A stretch of DNA of 64,000 nt from Chitinophaga niastensis (lineage in GTDB: Bacteria > Bacteroidota > Bacteroidia > Chitinophagales > Chitinophagaceae). Shown here one piece after another: positions 61,833 through 64,000 of this stretch. The DNA is taken from contig NZ_PYAW01000001.1 in the NCBI RefSeq assembly GCF_003014755.1, forward strand, positions 1,860,001 to 1,924,000, read 5' to 3'. Within the stretch, counting starts at the first letter, position 1, and every line of letters begins with the position of its first letter. Both the position numbers and the translations under genes were made by a program. The notes under the pieces are model-generated. The model was not told where the DNA came from and did no database searches. It saw only the letters and a program-made list of their open reading frames with translations.

Positions 61833-64000
61833 ATGTTAAGGAAATTATTATTATCAACATTACTATCGGGCAGTATATATCATTGTATCGGGCAATCAAA
61901 TGATTTACTGCAGCCTGCCACCGCCAGTGAAACAGCTGCTTTTAATCAACAATACAAGGGACAGCCATTTCTCCTGTTTCCGGAAACGAGGGAACATCCT
62001 ATCCGCTTGCTGGATAGCTTGCCGGTGGCCTGGTTACATGCACATCCTGAACAGCTGCCGGTGCTGAAGGCTACTGCGCAACCAGGTGAGTTTTTTGTTT
62101 TCCAGGTGGGCGTGTATGCGCACAAAACTTCACTGGAACAGGTAGCTGTGCGATTCAGTAAGATGGAAGGTCATCCCGTCATTGCGCCAGATAGTTTTCA
62201 GTGTTTTAATACCAGTGGAACCGGATATAACGGTAAGGGCTACACGACTATTGTAAACGTGCCCACCGGCCGCATTCAGCCATTATGGATAGGTGTACAA
62301 CTGCCTGTTAACGCCACCGGTAGCTACCGTACACCGGTAACTATTACGGCAAAGGGGAAAGCACCACAGGTGATGATGCTGGAGTTAACAATAGATGGTG
62401 CTGTATTGAAAGATGGTGGTGTAGACGATGCCTGGAGGCTGGCAAGACTAAAATGGCTGAATAGTAAAGTGGGTGCAGATAACCGTGTTACTAACGGTTA
62501 CGCACCTGTGAAAAATGAAAACGGCACCCTATACATCACAGGACGTTCCGTACAATTAAATAACCATGGATTACCTGCTGCCATTAATACCTATTTCGCC
62601 GGCGCTAACGATGTTATTACCACTACTCCCAGTGCTTTGCTGGCAGGCGATATGAAACTGGTTATCACTACCGCTGATGGTAATGACATTGCCTTGCAGC
62701 CAGGTTCGTTGCGCATGTTGGCAGCAACGCCCGCAGGTACGCAATGGGAGGTATCCTGCAGTGGAAAAGGTATTACGGTACTTTGTAAAGGCAGCCTGGA
62801 AGCCGACGGATGGGGTAATTATTCCATGGAAGTAACAACTAATAAGAATATAACGATAAAGGATATACGCCTGGAAGTACCACTGAAAAAGGAGCGTGCT
62901 GCCTATGCTATGGGACTCAATCATGAAGGCGGCTACCGCCCGGATACAATTGACTGGAAATGGGATACTGCCACCCGTCAGCAAGATGCACTGTGGATTG
63001 GAGATGTGAATGGTGGTGTGCGTATAAAGCTGAAAGCAGAAAATTATAAGCGGCCACTGGTAAATATTTATTATCCTTTTGGCCCTTTGCAAAGCCCGCC
63101 ATCCTGGTGGAATAACGGGGCCGGGGGAGTTACCGTGTGGGAAAAGACCGGAACCGTATTATTTACCGCCTACAGTGGCGCAAGAACATTGCAGGCCGGA
63201 CATCCATTGTTTTTTGATTTTGAAATGCTGATTACACCTGTAAAACAATACAGTAAAAAGGTGCAGTATGGTGATCGTTATTATCATTCGGATTCAGATG
63301 TAAGCGCAGACTATTTACCCGCTGCTAAAGCCGTTGGTGCGAATATCATCAACATACATCATAAAAAAGATATTTACCCATACATCAATTATCCTTATCT
63401 GGCCGAAAGTGTACCGGATCTGCAAAGTTTTATCACTAAAGCACATGCACAGGGCGAAAGGGTAAAACCTTATTACACTACACGTGAGCTGACCGTTAAT
63501 TTACCTGAATTCTGGGCCTTCCGCAGCTTAGGTGGTTCCATCATTTTTCCTGGTCCGGGTAAAGCAGCACGTACTGTTATTCATCAAAACGGTCCGCCTG
63601 CGTGGTTGATCAATAATGTAAAGGAAAATTTTATACCTGCATGGGTAGCCACTTTCACCAAAGGGAAATATAAAGGTCATGAAGATTATTCCGTGATTAC
63701 CACACCGGATTCCCGTTTGAATAATTTTTACCTGGCGGGATTAGACTGGATGGTAAAAAAGCTGGAGATAGATGGTGTATATATAGATGATTGTGCGATG
63801 GACCGGCTAACGTTAAAGCGTGCACGAAAAATACTGGATGATAACCGTCCTGCTGCGCGTATTGACCTCCATAGCTGGAATCATTTTGACAGCAGGGCCG
63901 GATGGGCTTCCTGCCTGAACGTTTACATGGATCTGTTGCCTTATATCGACCAGGTGTGGATAGGTGAAGGGCGCAATTACAATCGTGCACCGGATCATTG
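61833..64000 (+). CDS. DUF6067-type glycoside hydrolase domain protein, 5' part (runs off window)
   Basis: The frame from ATG 61833 is open to the last base of the window (over 720 residues), so the gene is truncated only by the window edge. A signal peptide (MLRKLLLSTLLSGSIYHCIG) is followed by beta-sandwich-like regions and then an alpha/beta barrel with VRPYYT-like and KLEIDGVYIDDCAMDRLT motifs. The last visible part (RIDLHSWNHFD ... DQVWIGEGRNYN) fits proteins annotated as DUF6067 glycoside hydrolase-domain proteins of Bacteroidota PULs. It is the only enzyme visible in this second PUL. The substrate is not evident; an Asp-Asp pair in the YIDDC motif could be catalytic. Confidence 0.7.
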   Translation, partial: MLRKLLLSTLLSGSIYHCIGQSNDLLQPATASETAAFNQQYKGQPFLLFPETREHPIRLLDSLPVAWLHAHPEQLPVLKATAQPGEFFVFQVGVYAHKTSLEQVAVRFSKMEGHPVIAPDSFQCFNTSGTGYNGKGYTTIVNVPTGRIQPLWIGVQLPVNATGSYRTPVTITAKGKAPQVMMLELTIDGAVLKDGGVDDAWRLARLKWLNSKVGADNRVTNGYAPVKNENGTLYITGRSVQLNNHGLPAAINTYFAGANDVITTTPSALLAGDMKLVITTADGNDIALQPGSLRMLAATPAGTQWEVSCSGKGITVLCKGSLEADGWGNYSMEVTTNKNITIKDIRLEVPLKKERAAYAMGLNHEGGYRPDTIDWKWDTATRQQDALWIGDVNGGVRIKLKAENYKRPLVNIYYPFGPLQSPPSWWNNGAGGVTVWEKTGTVLFTAYSGARTLQAGHPLFFDFEMLITPVKQYSKKVQYGDRYYHSDSDVSADYLPAAKAVGANIINIHHKKDIYPYINYPYLAESVPDLQSFITKAHAQGERVKPYYTTRELTVNLPEFWAFRSLGGSIIFPGPGKAARTVIHQNGPPAWLINNVKENFIPAWVATFTKGKYKGHEDYSVITTPDSRLNNFYLAGLDWMVKKLEIDGVYIDDCAMDRLTLKRARKILDDNRPAARIDLHSWNHFDSRAGWASCLNVYMDLLPYIDQVWIGEGRNYNRAPDH

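Overview
The window looks like a Bacteroidota chromosome, most likely a Chitinophaga-like member of the Chitinophagaceae. The reasons are two SusC/SusD pairs, an ECF sigma/FecR pair next to an STN-bearing SusC, flexirubin-type resorcinol genes, promoters of the form TTG-N19/20-TAnnTTTG, and few Shine-Dalgarno sequences. No rRNA, tRNA, CRISPR array, insertion sequence or phage gene was seen.

Region 1 (1-8310) is one end of a flexirubin / aryl-polyene-dialkylresorcinol pigment cluster: darA (cut by the window edge), darB, a small unknown protein, a BtrH-like protein, an ABC exporter (ATPase and permease), an acyl carrier protein, a ketosynthase and its chain-length-factor partner. Region 2 (8480-22670) is mixed chromosomal content: an AlbA/HATPase regulator with a 12-bp coding tandem repeat, an M14 carboxypeptidase, rpsT, sucA-sucB, an RsmB-type RNA methyltransferase, two adjacent AAA ATPases (the first broken by a stop codon just after Walker A), and mnmA.

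Region 3 (22879-47853) is a large hexuronate utilisation locus. UxaC, UxaB and UxaA turn glucuronate/galacturonate-type sugars into 2-keto-3-deoxygluconate (KDG), which KdgK and a KDPG aldolase break down; an MFS protein imports the sugar. The second half holds a SusC/SusD pair, a heparinase II/III-type lyase, GH105-DUF4861 and GH88 unsaturated-uronyl hydrolases, KduI and KduD (a second route into KDG), two DUF2264 proteins and two paralogous LacI regulators. A shared palindrome around TGCAAACGTTTGCA sits at or between the promoter elements of the transporter, susC and DUF2264 transcription units, which suggests a single LacI regulon.

Region 4 (47850-53880, minus strand) has a secreted DUF255 thioredoxin-like protein and a Pls/PosA-type single-module peptide synthetase followed 3 bp later by a GNAT acetyltransferase. 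Region 5 (54039-64000) is a second glycan locus: an ECF sigma factor, FecR anti-sigma, STN-SusC, SusD and a DUF6067-type glycosidase cut by the window end. A minus-strand two-gene cassette (GNAT-like protein plus a 55-residue basic protein) lies between the sigma factor and its anti-sigma factor.

Non-coding structure includes an imperfect 93-bp inverted repeat around a terminator (28775-29019), an intergenic AGCTAAAA repeat family found in three gaps, and a 20-bp perfect inverted repeat abutting the start codon of the broken ATPase gene.
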